Below are positions 1-8,118 of a stretch of 64,000 nt of DNA, piece by piece (the first letter of the stretch is position 1; every line of letters starts with the position of its first letter). Made by a program: the position numbers and the translations under genes. The notes under the pieces were generated by a model. It was not told the DNA's origin, ran no database searches, and worked only from the letters and a program-made list of their open reading frames with translations. The DNA lies in contig CAWBUL010000006.1 of NCBI GenBank assembly GCA_963791885.1, forward strand, positions 2,728,001 to 2,792,000. The letters run 5' to 3'. The stretch is from CAVSUZ01 sp963791885 (GTDB taxonomy: Bacteria; Pseudomonadota; Alphaproteobacteria; Acetobacterales; Acetobacteraceae).

Positions 1-38
1 CCGTGGTGACTCGCTGGGCCGCGGAACGAGCGAGCTGA
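1..38 (+). CDS. possible 3' end of an upstream gene (partial)
   Basis: An open frame enters from the left edge and ends at a TGA at 36-38, one base before the ATG of the next gene. It gives only eleven residues (VVTRWAAERAS), too few to assign to a family. The tight spacing suggests the next gene belongs to an operon that starts outside the window. It could also be chance reading through non-coding sequence. Confidence 0.3.
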   Translation, partial: VVTRWAAERAS

Positions 39-39
39 A

Positions 40-1176
40 ATGGACCCGGTCGTTGTCATCGGCGGTGGGATCATGGGGTCCTGCACTGCCTATTTTCTGG
101 CACCGCATCACCCAGTTGTCGTGCTCGAACGCGATCCCAGCTATCGCTTCGCATCCACCACGCTCTCCGCCGCGTCGTTCCGTCAGCAATTCTCGGCCGC
201 GGTCAACCTGCACATGTCGCGCTTCGGCTCGCACTTCCTCGGCGAACGCGCCGAGCGTGTGAGCCTCGTTCGCCGAGCCTATCTCGTCCTCGCTGGCGAA
301 GCCGGCGCCGCCCAGCTCAAAGCCAACCGCGATATGCAACTTGCCGAGGGTGCGAAAGTCGCGCTGTTCGACGGACCGCGTGCCATCACCGAACGCTTTC
401 CCTGGCTCAACACGTCCGATCTGGCCTGCGCCACTTTCGGCCTCGCCGATGAAGGCTGGTTCGATGCCTATTCCCTGCTGCAAAGCGTGAAGCAAGACGC
501 GATCGAGCGCGGCGCGCGCTACGTCACGGCGGACGCCACCGCAATCGACGTCGACGGTCATCGTGCGGTGTCCGTCCGTACCGCAAATGGCGATCGGATC
601 GCGGCATCCCACGTCGTGATCGCCGCTGGCCGTCACGCTGGCCGGATCGCCGCCACCGCCGGCATCCCGCTGCCGATCGAGCCGCGCAAGCGCACTGTGT
701 TCGTCATCAAGGTGCCGCTCGACACTGCCGACAAGCCGCTGATGTTCGACACCACCGGCGCCTGGATCAGACCCGAAGGCGACACCTTCATCTGCGGCAT
801 CTCACCACTGCCCGAAAACGACCCCGACCCCGGCGAAGACTTCGATCCCGACCTCGACCTGCTTGAGGAAAACGTCTGGCCTAAGCTCGCCCATCGCATT
901 CCGGCGCTTGAGCAACTCCGCATGACCCGCGCCTGGGCCGGCCACTACGACATGTGCCTCTTCGACCATAACGCCGTCATTGGCTTTCATCCTGAATTCG
1001 CCAACCTGATTATCGCCGCCGGCTTCTCGGGCCACGGTGTGCAGCACGGCCCCGCCACCGGTCGTGCCGTCTCGGAACTCGTTCGCTTCGGCGCGTACAA
1101 AACCCTCGACCTCAGCCCGCTCGGTTACGAGCGCATCCGCGATAACAGGCCGATGCCGGAGCTCGAAGTGTACTGA
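40..1176 (+). CDS. FAD-dependent oxidoreductase, DAO/sarcosine-oxidase-like
   Basis: The 378-residue protein begins with a Rossmann dinucleotide fold (VVIGGGIMGS, residues 5-14) and an acidic residue at the end of the second strand (VVLERD), as in flavoproteins of the D-amino-acid oxidase superfamily (PF01266). The C-terminal GFSGHGVQHGPATG stretch is the second FAD-contacting motif of the same family. These enzymes oxidise amino or N-methyl groups of small amines or amino acids and pass electrons to oxygen or a quinone; the substrate cannot be read from the sequence. It ends five bases before the racemase-like gene, so the two probably share a transcript and may act on the same amino-acid-like compound. 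Confidence 0.85.
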   Translation: MDPVVVIGGGIMGSCTAYFLAPHHPVVVLERDPSYRFASTTLSAASFRQQFSAAVNLHMSRFGSHFLGERAERVSLVRRAYLVLAGEAGAAQLKANRDMQLAEGAKVALFDGPRAITERFPWLNTSDLACATFGLADEGWFDAYSLLQSVKQDAIERGARYVTADATAIDVDGHRAVSVRTANGDRIAASHVVIAAGRHAGRIAATAGIPLPIEPRKRTVFVIKVPLDTADKPLMFDTTGAWIRPEGDTFICGISPLPENDPDPGEDFDPDLDLLEENVWPKLAHRIPALEQLRMTRAWAGHYDMCLFDHNAVIGFHPEFANLIIAAGFSGHGVQHGPATGRAVSELVRFGAYKTLDLSPLGYERIRDNRPMPELEVY

Positions 1177-1797
1177 ACACGATGCCGATCTATCCGCCGC
1201 GTCCCGGCGCGCAGACCTACGGCCACGACATCGGCGTATTGCTGATTGAATGCCGGAACCCGTTCATCCCGGGCGATGTCGGCAATGCGACCACCTATTC
1301 GTATCCCGTCCTCTACCGTCCGATCGAAGGAGTCACCATCGAGAGCCTGGTGGCCAACGGCGACACCTCGCAAGTTGGAAAGGTTATCGATGCGGCCCGC
1401 TGGCTCGAAATGCATGGCGTGCGTGCCATCACCAGCGACTGTGGTTACATGCTGCACTTCCAGCCGCTCATCGCCGGCGCGGTCTCAATCCCCGTCATGC
1501 TCTCCAGTCTGCTCCAACTGCCCTTCATCGCCTCGATCATCGGCCCCGAACGCACTATCGGCATCATCTGCGCCAATGGACCGCGCCTGACTCGGGATCT
1601 GCTCGCCAAAGCCTATCCCAACCCGACCTCCCCAGTGTTCATCGCCGGTTTACAGGACGGTCCCGCTTTCCGCGCTCCGATCCTGCTCGAGGAAGGGCCG
1701 CTCGACAGTGATGCAATGGAGAAAGGGGTCGTCGCCGCTGCCCGCCGTCTCGTCGATACGCATCCTGAAATCGGCGCACTCCTGCTCGAATGCTCTA

Positions 1798-2969
1798 ATA
1801 CCAACCCGCGAAATCTCTGACTCACTTCGGGTTCCCACTGCCCGCGAGATGTGATTCGATTTCCCGCGGCGATTCGCGGGAGGCGAGCATGGGCAGAGCG
1901 GTAGCGGTCAGCCGGACCGCTCACAGTGCACGGGAGCTTCGGGCAACGGCGAGCAAATGCTCCGACGCTGACCAGGTCCGCCGGTTACTGGCGATTGCTC
2001 TGGTGCTGGACGGCGCCAGCCGTTGCGAGGCCGCCCGGCAGAGCGGCATGGACCGCCAGACGTTGCGTGACTGGGTTCACCGCTACAATGCCGAGGGGAT
2101 TGGCGGCCTTCAATCACGCATCAGCCCCGGCCGCCCGCCGAAGCTGACGACCGAGCAGAAAGCGGAATTCAGGGCGCTGGTGATCGCGGGGCCCGATCCG
2201 GCACTGCACGGTGTGGTGCGCTGGCGCTGCGTGGACCTGCAGGAGGAAGCGGCGCGGCGTTACAACGCCCGGGTTCACGTCAGCACGATGGGCAAGTGGC
2301 TGCACACGCTCGGGCTGACCCGACTGCAACCGCGCCCCTATCATCCCAGGAAGGATGTCAAAGCCGAGGCGGCGTTTAAAAAAACTTCGCCAGCCTGGTA
2401 GCAGCAGCGCTACCCGAAAGCGCATCCGCAGCGGACCTCGAAATCTGGTTTCAGGACGAAGCCAGGGTCGGGCAGAAAGGCGGACATACTTACATTTGGG
2501 CGCCGGTCGGCTCGCGCCCTCTGATGGTGCGCGACAACCGTCATGACTCGGCCTATCTGTTCGGCGCGATCTGCCCAGCCCGAGGCATCGGTGCCGCCAT
2601 CATCATGCCGGGCGTCAACACCGAGGCGATGAACCAAAACCTGAGCGAAATCAGCACTCAGGTGGCGCCTGGTGCGCACGCTATTTTGGTCTGTGACAGC
2701 GCCGGCTGGCATCAGCCCGGCGGCCGCTTGTGCGTGCCTGACAACATCACTCTCTTGCCGCTGCCGCCATACTCGCCGGAACTCAATCCAATGGAGACGG
2801 TTTGGGAGTATCTGCGGCAAAACAAACTCACCGCTTTGGTCTGGGAAAGCTACGAGGCCATCGTCGAGGCGTGCCGACGGGCGTGGCTCTTTCTGACCGA
2901 TCATCCCCAGCGCATCCGATCGCTCGGAGCAAGGCAATGGGCATCGGTCAATGTTTAAGCGGGTTGGTA
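1798..2969 (+). mobile_element. IS630-family insertion sequence, copy 1
   Basis: The element is 1172 bp long and bounded by an inverted repeat, TACCAACCCGC at the left and its complement GCGGGTTGGTA at the right. A TA dinucleotide lies on each side (1796-1797 and 2970-2971), the target duplication typical of IS630/Tc1-mariner transposition. It carries one transposase gene in two overlapping frames. A second copy at 49066-50235 is nearly identical, differing by a few substitutions and two single-base indels, so transposition was recent. Confidence 0.95.
1889..2958 (+). CDS. IS630 transposase, two frames joined by a -1 shift at a poly-A run
   Basis: The first frame (1889-2401) encodes the helix-turn-helix half, with a winged-helix DNA-binding region (SGMDRQTLRDWVHRYN). 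The second frame holds the DDE catalytic half: WFQDEARVG (first Asp), LVCDSAGWH (second Asp) and SPELNPMETVWEYL (Glu). The frames meet at TTTAAAAAAAC (seven A, 2378-2384). A -1 slip there gives FKKNFASLV and a protein of about 356 residues, the usual size of IS630 transposases. This is a typical slippery site, so the copy may be active through programmed frameshifting. Without the shift, translation ends at TAG 2399-2401. Confidence 0.9.
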
Positions 2970-3122
2970 TAATATCCCACCCTACGCGGCAGCCGTGCAG
3001 CAAGCGACGGGACGCCCGGTCTTCGACTTCATTACCATGATCGACTACGTGCGCTCCGCCTGCGTCCGACATCCTTACGTCGGCCGCTACTGAACCGGAC
3101 GAAACCCATTACAACCGACGTC

Positions 3123-4767
3123 ATGCCGCCGCCGGCCGAGTGGGACGAAGCGGCGGACGTTGTCGTCATGGGCTCCGGCTCCGCCGCTCTCTCCGCTGCC
3201 CTCACCGCCTCCGTGGGCGGCGCACGCGTGCTCGTGCTGGAAAAAGCATCGGTCCTCGGCGGTACTTCGGCCATGTCTGGCTCCGGGACCTGGATTCCCG
3301 CGAACCACCACATGCTCGCCGCCGGCTATCATGACTCGCCCGATGAGGCACTGACCTACATCCGCGCCACCGCGCCCGAGGGTTGGGAAGAACACGAACT
3401 CCCTCGCTGGCGCGCCTTCGTCGAAAACGCACCGCGCATGCTGCGCTTCCTCGAAGACCATACGCCGCTGCGCTTCCGCTTGATCCACCACCCCGACATC
3501 TTCGCCAACTCGCCCGGCGGCCGCGAGACGGGCCGCATGCTCGTGCCCTCTCTGATTCGCCTGGCCGTCGCCGGTCCCTGGCGCCGTCGCATCCGACGCT
3601 CCACCAAGCCGCAGATTTTCGACTACGACGAGATCATGACCGGCGATGCGATGGTCCATCCCGTTCGCACCATCCTTCGCCTGTCGCCGAAACTCCTCCG
3701 CCGCCTGATCACCGGACAGGTCGGCATGGGCAACGCCCTGATCGTTGAACTCGTTCGTGGCTGCCTCGATCATGGCTGTGATATTCGCGCCGACGCCGCT
3801 GTCATCGGCCTGTTCATCGACCAGGACCGCATCGTCGGCGTACAAGCACGGATCGCCGGAACAAGACCGCCGCATCCACACCCGCAAGGGTGTCGTCATC
3901 GCCTCCGGTGGTTTCGAGTGGGACGATGCAATGCTGGAGCAGCATTTCTTCCCCAGTGAGATCGTGTTGCGCGGCAGTCCTCGCACCAACCAAGGCGACG
4001 GACACAAACTGGCGGAGGCTGCCGGTGCTGCTCTCGGCCGCATGGATCAGGCCAACATAAATCCCGTCGTGCTCACCCGCTACGAACGCCGGCGTCACGC
4101 CATGCCGTTCGGCTTCGCCGACTACGCGGCACACTGCATCATCGTGAACCGCCACGCCCAGCGCTTTGTCAGCGAAGGCGACCGGAATCTTGGCATGGTC
4201 CTTACCCAGCGCGATCCTGAAACCGGAGAGCCGCTGCACCTCCCGGCCTGGCGAATCTTCGATTCACGCTATGCCTGGAATCACCGCTTCTTCATGCGCC
4301 TGCACGATCGTCCGCCGCCCGATCATCTGCGCCACGCCGACACCCTGGTGCAGCTCGCACAGCAGATCGGCCTCGACCCGAACGCCCTCGAACGCACCGT
4401 CGATCGCTTCAACGGTTTCGTCCGCAACGGCTCTGATTTGGATTTTCGTCGCGGTGAAACCGCCTTCGAAGCCTCCCACGGGCATCATGGCGAGAACGGA
4501 AATCCCCAACTCGGCACGCTGGAACAGCCGCCTTTCTACGCAACGCCCTACTACGTCGGCATTCTGGGCACCAAGGGCGGTCCGCGCACCAACGAGTACG
4601 GGCAGGTCCTGCGCGCCGACGGCAGCCGCATCGGCGGCCTCTATTGCGCCGGTGTAGCGATGGCCAATCCCTTCGGCACAAAAAACATCGGAGCCGGCAC
4701 CACGATCGGCCCGAACATGACCTGGGGCTATATCTGCGCCAACGCCGTCCTGCGGGAAAATGCGTGA
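3123..4767 (+). CDS. KstD/fumarate-reductase-type FAD-binding oxidoreductase, frame broken
   Basis: The reading frame from 3123 starts with a Rossmann motif (VVVMGSGSAALSAAL) and GGTSAMSGSGTWIP, the FAD-binding signature of PF00890 flavoproteins. At about 3862 the homology moves to another frame, which continues to 4767 with GVVIASGGFEWD and a C-terminal GGLYCAGVAMANPFG...GAGTTIGPNMTWGY, the pattern of 3-ketosteroid-dehydrogenase-like enzymes. Joined, the product is about 547 residues, the normal family length. These enzymes desaturate carbon-carbon bonds next to a carbonyl; the substrate here is unknown. A single-base indel breaks the gene; whether it is a real mutation or a sequence error cannot be decided here. 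Confidence 0.82.
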
Positions 4768-4769
4768 CG

Positions 4770-4819
4770 AGAGCGAGATCGCGCGAGGCAGACACGTCAG
4801 AGCGCGTGAATCTCGCTCT
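4770..4819. repeat. 50-nt inverted-repeat element (family A, copy 1)
   Basis: A 10-base arm AGAGCGAGAT and its exact complement ATCTCGCTCT enclose a 30-base loop. The same arms and a closely similar loop occur at 7671-7720. It lies between the convergent KstD-like and LLM genes, so it could act as a terminator or be a REP-like dispersed element. Confidence 0.75.
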
Positions 4820-4829
4820 GAAACAAATG

Positions 4830-5993
4830 CTAACCCCGCGCGCCACCGAACGCCGGCATCACCTCCTCAGCCACCCACTGGAACTGCTCCAGCATCACTG
4901 CCTTCGGCGTGCACAGGCTCGTCGACAGGTTGATATACTCCATCCCCGGGAACCGCCGCTCGATCCCCTTCAGATGTTCGACCAACTGCCCCGGCGTACC
5001 GGCAAACCACGAGCCCAACTTCATGTAATGCTCCAACCCTGGCACGCCGGCCTCGCTCCAGCCGCCGCGCCGCTTCGTCGCTTCCACCTGAGCCGGCGTA
5101 ATTCCTGGCACGAACCCCAGCGGGGCGAACATCTTCACATGCTCCTCGAACCACGGCCGCATCTCATGCACCGCCTGCTCGCGTGAGCGCGCCAGGTGGA
5201 AAAAAATTCCGATCGTCAGATTTTCACCCAACGCCAAATCCTTCCCCGCCCGAGCCGCCGCATCGCGATAGCCCTGGATCGGCCCCTCCGCCATCGTCGC
5301 GGCGCCGCCGCCCACCAAACCCTTGATCCCGTGCCGCACCATGAAATCCAGCCCGCGCGGATTAGCGCTGACGATTGGTTGCCAGCACTCCACGGGTCGA
5401 TGCACCGGACGCGGCACCAACGTCAGATCGGCCAGTTCGTACCCCCGATACGGCACGCGCGGTGGCAGCGTGTAATGCTTTCCGTGGTGTGAAAACCGCT
5501 CCTGCCCGAACGCCTTAAAGATCACCTCCACCTGTTCCTCGAACAGCATCCGGTTCGCCTCCTGATCCAGCATCGGCGCGCCGAACGTCTCCACCTCGCG
5601 CGTGTGATAGCCGCGCCCCACGCCGAACACCGTGCGTCCCTTCGTCAGGATGTCCGCCGTCGCGAAATCCTCCGCCAGCCGGAGCGGATGCCACATCGGC
5701 GCGATGTTAAATCCGCACCCGATGCGCAGCCGAGGCACGACATGACACAAATGCACCGCCATCATCAGGATGTTCGGCAGGCACTCATATCCTTCGTGCT
5801 GAAAATGATGCTCGGCGAGCCACAGCGTGTCCCACCCATTCCGGTCCATTGCCCGAGCCACCGCCTCGGTTTTCTCAAACACTGTCGCGAGCTGCTCGTT
5901 GGCGTAGCGACGCTCGTTCGCCGGCGTCGCATCCTGCCCCATGTCCGGCAGGTCGATATGCCCCGGATACACGGTCACGAACTTGCTGATCAT
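4830..5993 (-). CDS. LLM-class flavin-dependent oxidoreductase (luciferase-like)
   Basis: The 387-residue protein belongs to the bacterial-luciferase-like TIM-barrel family (PF00296): WDTLWLAEHHFQHEG near residue 50, then LRIGCGFNIAPMWHPLRLAEDFATAD and GRTVFGVGRGYHTREVETFG. Family members use reduced FMN or F420 to oxidise or reduce small organic compounds. The start at 5993 is chosen because GAGGAG lies eight bases upstream; a longer frame exists but would overlap the divergent iron-sulfur gene. F420 synthesis genes occur at 23.8-26.2 kb, so an F420-dependent member is possible, but the cofactor is not evident from sequence. It converges on the KstD-like gene and shares a divergent promoter region with the Hdr-like pair. 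Confidence 0.85.
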   Translation of the reverse strand: MISKFVTVYPGHIDLPDMGQDATPANERRYANEQLATVFEKTEAVARAMDRNGWDTLWLAEHHFQHEGYECLPNILMMAVHLCHVVPRLRIGCGFNIAPMWHPLRLAEDFATADILTKGRTVFGVGRGYHTREVETFGAPMLDQEANRMLFEEQVEVIFKAFGQERFSHHGKHYTLPPRVPYRGYELADLTLVPRPVHRPVECWQPIVSANPRGLDFMVRHGIKGLVGGGAATMAEGPIQGYRDAAARAGKDLALGENLTIGIFFHLARSREQAVHEMRPWFEEHVKMFAPLGFVPGITPAQVEATKRRGGWSEAGVPGLEHYMKLGSWFAGTPGQLVEHLKGIERRFPGMEYINLSTSLCTPKAVMLEQFQWVAEEVMPAFGGARG

Positions 5994-6057
5994 GACGACG
6001 CTCCTCTTCCCCACCCTCATGCTATACGTTGCGAGGTCCTTTCGGAAGGAACGGCCG

Positions 6058-6480
6058 ATGCCCGATCGCGGGCCAGTCCTCGCCGCACATATCCGCGCCA
6101 GCGCCACGCAACTCGCTGACGCCTGCACCGCCTGCGGCGCCTGCTTTCAGGCCTGTCCGATGGTCGCGCGCACGCCGGCATTGCACAGCGCCGATCCCAC
6201 CGCCGTCATGGCCGGCATCCGGGACATTCTGCGCGACGGGCCGGGCACCGAACACGCCGTCGCCTTCGCCGGCGCCTGCGTCCGCAGCGGCATCTGCACG
6301 GATGCGTGCCCCGAACGGATCGACGCCGCCTTCCTGATGCGCCTCGCATCCCTCCGCGTCCGCGGCGTCCTCGGCGATCCGCCCCGCGTCGGCAAGACGC
6401 ATGATCCGCGTTGGTCGGCCCGCGTGAAAGCCTTCGCACGCCTCACCCTTTCACCCCAGGAACAGGAGGATTGGCTATGA
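6058..6480 (+). CDS. HdrC-like 4Fe-4S ferredoxin protein
   Basis: The 140-residue protein has two cysteine sets, CTACGACFQACP and CVRSGICTDACPE, each fitting a CxxCxxCxxxCP 4Fe-4S cluster, as in HdrC and GlpC/LutB-type electron-transfer subunits. The start at 6058 follows GGAAGGA by about seven bases. Its stop overlaps the next start as ATGA (6477-6480), so it is translationally coupled to the HdrB-like protein. Together they likely form a soluble iron-sulfur module moving electrons between a dehydrogenase and an acceptor. The partner enzyme cannot be named; the FAD proteins upstream are possible donors. Confidence 0.85.
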   Translation: MPDRGPVLAAHIRASATQLADACTACGACFQACPMVARTPALHSADPTAVMAGIRDILRDGPGTEHAVAFAGACVRSGICTDACPERIDAAFLMRLASLRVRGVLGDPPRVGKTHDPRWSARVKAFARLTLSPQEQEDWL

Positions 6481-7307
6481 GCGGCGTCACCTTCTGGTAC
6501 GGCTGCAACATGACGCGGCACGGCGAGATCATCCGCCTCGTCACCCAAATTCTCGAAGCGATCGGCATCAGCACACATCCGGCCGGTGGTCCCGGCTACT
6601 GCTGCGGTTCACCGCAGGAGGCGAACGCGCGCATCGCTGCCGGTATGGCCTCACGCACCGTCGAAAAGTTCAATGAATCCGGCCGGGAGACGGTGGTGAC
6701 TTGGTGTCCTTCCTGCCACATGAACATGCAGGATCTGATGGCGCCCGTGACGCCGGCGGCCTTCACCACGCAGCATATCAGCGAACTCTTGACCGCCCAC
6801 GCTGACCAACTCCGTCCGCTGCTGCGCTACCCCGTCAAAGCCCGTGCGTTGCTTCATGCGCATCACGGCTTCCATGGCCGCGTGCCCGTCAACACCGAAA
6901 TCCCTGCTCTGCTCCGCCTGATCCCCGGACTGACGATGCTCGATCATCCGCTTCGCGTTCCCGGGCACATGTGCTCAGCCATCGCACCGGTTGCAGGAGA
7001 ACTCTCGCGTGCACACCGCGAAACCATCGCCGCTATGGAAGAAGTTTCAGCCGATACGCTGGTGACGATTTTCCATTCCTGCCACCGCGAAACCGTCTCG
7101 CTCGAGCGCGATCGGCCCATTCGCGTGGCGAACTGGATTCATCTCATCGGTGACTCGATGGGCCTCACCTATACCGACGAATATAAATTATGGCGAAATG
7201 CGCCCGATGCGCGCACAGCAATCGGCGACGGCCGGATCACCGCGATGGATGAGGTGGCGTTCGACCAACTCATCCAACCGGAACTCGCACGGCCTGCGCC
7301 CCTCTGA
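6477..7307 (+). CDS. HdrB-like CCG-domain protein
   Basis: The 276-residue protein starts inside the stop of the HdrC-like gene and has an AGGAGG site. It carries one full CCG-domain cysteine set (PF02754): Cys in WYGCNM, the pair in GPGYCCGSP, and CPSC in VVTWCPSCHMN. The second half, where HdrB-type proteins usually repeat the motif, reads GHMCSAIAP and FHSCHRE, so the second set is incomplete. In HdrB the CCG cysteines bind an unusual iron-sulfur cluster that reduces disulfides. Loss of part of one set suggests an altered cofactor. It is a soluble protein without predicted membrane segments. Confidence 0.82.
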   Translation: MSGVTFWYGCNMTRHGEIIRLVTQILEAIGISTHPAGGPGYCCGSPQEANARIAAGMASRTVEKFNESGRETVVTWCPSCHMNMQDLMAPVTPAAFTTQHISELLTAHADQLRPLLRYPVKARALLHAHHGFHGRVPVNTEIPALLRLIPGLTMLDHPLRVPGHMCSAIAPVAGELSRAHRETIAAMEEVSADTLVTIFHSCHRETVSLERDRPIRVANWIHLIGDSMGLTYTDEYKLWRNAPDARTAIGDGRITAMDEVAFDQLIQPELARPAPL

Positions 7308-7333
7308 CGCAATGCTCGTTCAGGACGAAGGGT

Positions 7334-7558
7334 CTATTCCGAAAGGCGAGTTGGCTGCGACCGGACCCGGACAGGAATCGGTACCGCATCGCCCGGATAC
7401 GGCGGCTCCTCGTCCGTCTTATCGTCGGCCATGATGCGCTTGAACGCCTTCAACCCGCTGCCGAACTCGCCCATGAGCGTGCTGATCTTGCCGCCGCCGA
7501 ACAGCAGGAAAACCACCGCCATCACAATCAGCCAATGCCAAATGCTAAATTCCCCCAT
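7334..7558 (-). CDS. tatA: TatA/E-family twin-arginine translocase protein (copy 1)
   Basis: The 74-residue protein has the TatA layout: one N-terminal transmembrane helix (IWHWLIVMAVVFLLFGGGK), the FGGGKISTLMGEFG hinge, an amphipathic helix (GLKAFKRIMAD) and a short charged tail. The start at 7558 has GGAGG six bases upstream. TatA oligomers form the pore through which folded Tat substrates cross the inner membrane. A second TatA-like gene lies just upstream on the same strand. No tatB or tatC is adjacent, so this is an extra locus. Confidence 0.88.
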   Translation of the reverse strand: MGEFSIWHWLIVMAVVFLLFGGGKISTLMGEFGSGLKAFKRIMADDKTDEEPPYPGDAVPIPVRVRSQPTRLSE

Positions 7559-7670
7559 CTTGAACCTCCGCACGCCGAAATGGGCGGCAAATCAGCACCA
7601 CACAAGCACTATCGCGCTTACGGCTCAGTGACATGACTCGACTTTTCGGTAACAGGCCGCACGCGCGGCC

Positions 7671-7720
7671 AGAGCGAGATTGCGTGAAGCGGATACCTCA
7701 AAGCCCGTGGATCTCGCTCT
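7671..7720. repeat. 50-nt inverted-repeat element (family A, copy 2)
   Basis: The arms AGAGCGAGAT / ATCTCGCTCT and the 30-base spacing match the element at 4770-4819, and the loop is also similar (for example GCGTGAAGCGGATAC against GCGCGAGGCAGACAC). It sits between the two tatA genes. Copies in unrelated gaps point to a dispersed REP-like repeat. Confidence 0.75.
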
Positions 7721-7733
7721 AAAACAAAGAATT

Positions 7734-7773
7734 GGAGCGTTCCGGCTGACGACGGTCAGCCTGAAATCGCTCC
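7734..7773 (-). terminator. hairpin downstream of tatA copy 2
   Basis: Read on the minus strand, the stem joins GGAGCG to CGCTCC and, inside, GGCTGAC to GTCAGCC around a four-base loop. It is followed by a T-rich stretch (AATTCTTTGTTTT). It lies ten bases past the stop of the 7783-8028 gene and could end its transcript. Confidence 0.5.
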
Positions 7774-7782
7774 AGAAGCGGT

Positions 7783-8028
7783 CTAGCTCTCGGACGCCAC
7801 CGTGCTCCGCTCGGCCTTGGTCGCGCTCGGCGCAGGGCCCGAAATCGTGCCCGCCGGCTTTTCCACACTGGCAGTCATGGACGCGTCATCGTCCTCCGCC
7901 ATGTTCTTCTTGAACGCCTTGATGCCTTTGGCGAAGTCGCCCATCAGGCTACTCACCTTGCCCCCGCCAAACAGCAGAAGCACGACCATCAGCACCACCA
8001 TCCAGTGCCAGATGCTGAAGCTACCCAT
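7783..8028 (-). CDS. tatA: TatA/E-family twin-arginine translocase protein (copy 2)
   Basis: The 81-residue protein shares the N-terminal pattern of the neighbouring TatA (SIWHWMVVLMVVLLLFGGGKVSSLMGDF against SIWHWLIVMAVVFLLFGGGKISTLMGEF). It has the amphipathic KGIKAFKKNMAEDDD segment and a longer, low-complexity tail. GGAGGAATC precedes its ATG. The tandem arrangement suggests local duplication followed by divergence of the tails, perhaps giving a TatA/TatE-like pair. Confidence 0.88.
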   Translation of the reverse strand: MGSFSIWHWMVVLMVVLLLFGGGKVSSLMGDFAKGIKAFKKNMAEDDDASMTASVEKPAGTISGPAPSATKAERSTVASES

Positions 8029-8118
8029 GATTCCTCCACGCTCCGACCGCTTTCGCCAAACCCGGCCGCATCTCTATTTTCATGGACCCGAGGCAGGCTC
8101 GATGCAAGGCCCGTCGCC

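Larger units (their letters stand above)
1182..3093 (+). pseudogene. aspartate/glutamate racemase-family gene interrupted by IS630
   Basis: The 5' part (1182-1797) encodes about 205 residues of an Asp/Glu/hydantoin racemase-like protein. Cys-87 (TSDCGY) and Cys-204 (LLLECS) fit the two catalytic cysteines of the superfamily. An IS630 element enters directly after the second cysteine. The 3' part resumes at 2970 and runs to TGA at 3091-3093. Removing the element together with one copy of the flanking TA joins the parts in frame as ECSNIPPYAAAVQQATG and restores a protein of about 245 residues, so the gene was intact before insertion. The remaining open frame would end with a few element-encoded residues (NTNPRNL) and lack about 40 native C-terminal residues. 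Confidence 0.9.
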
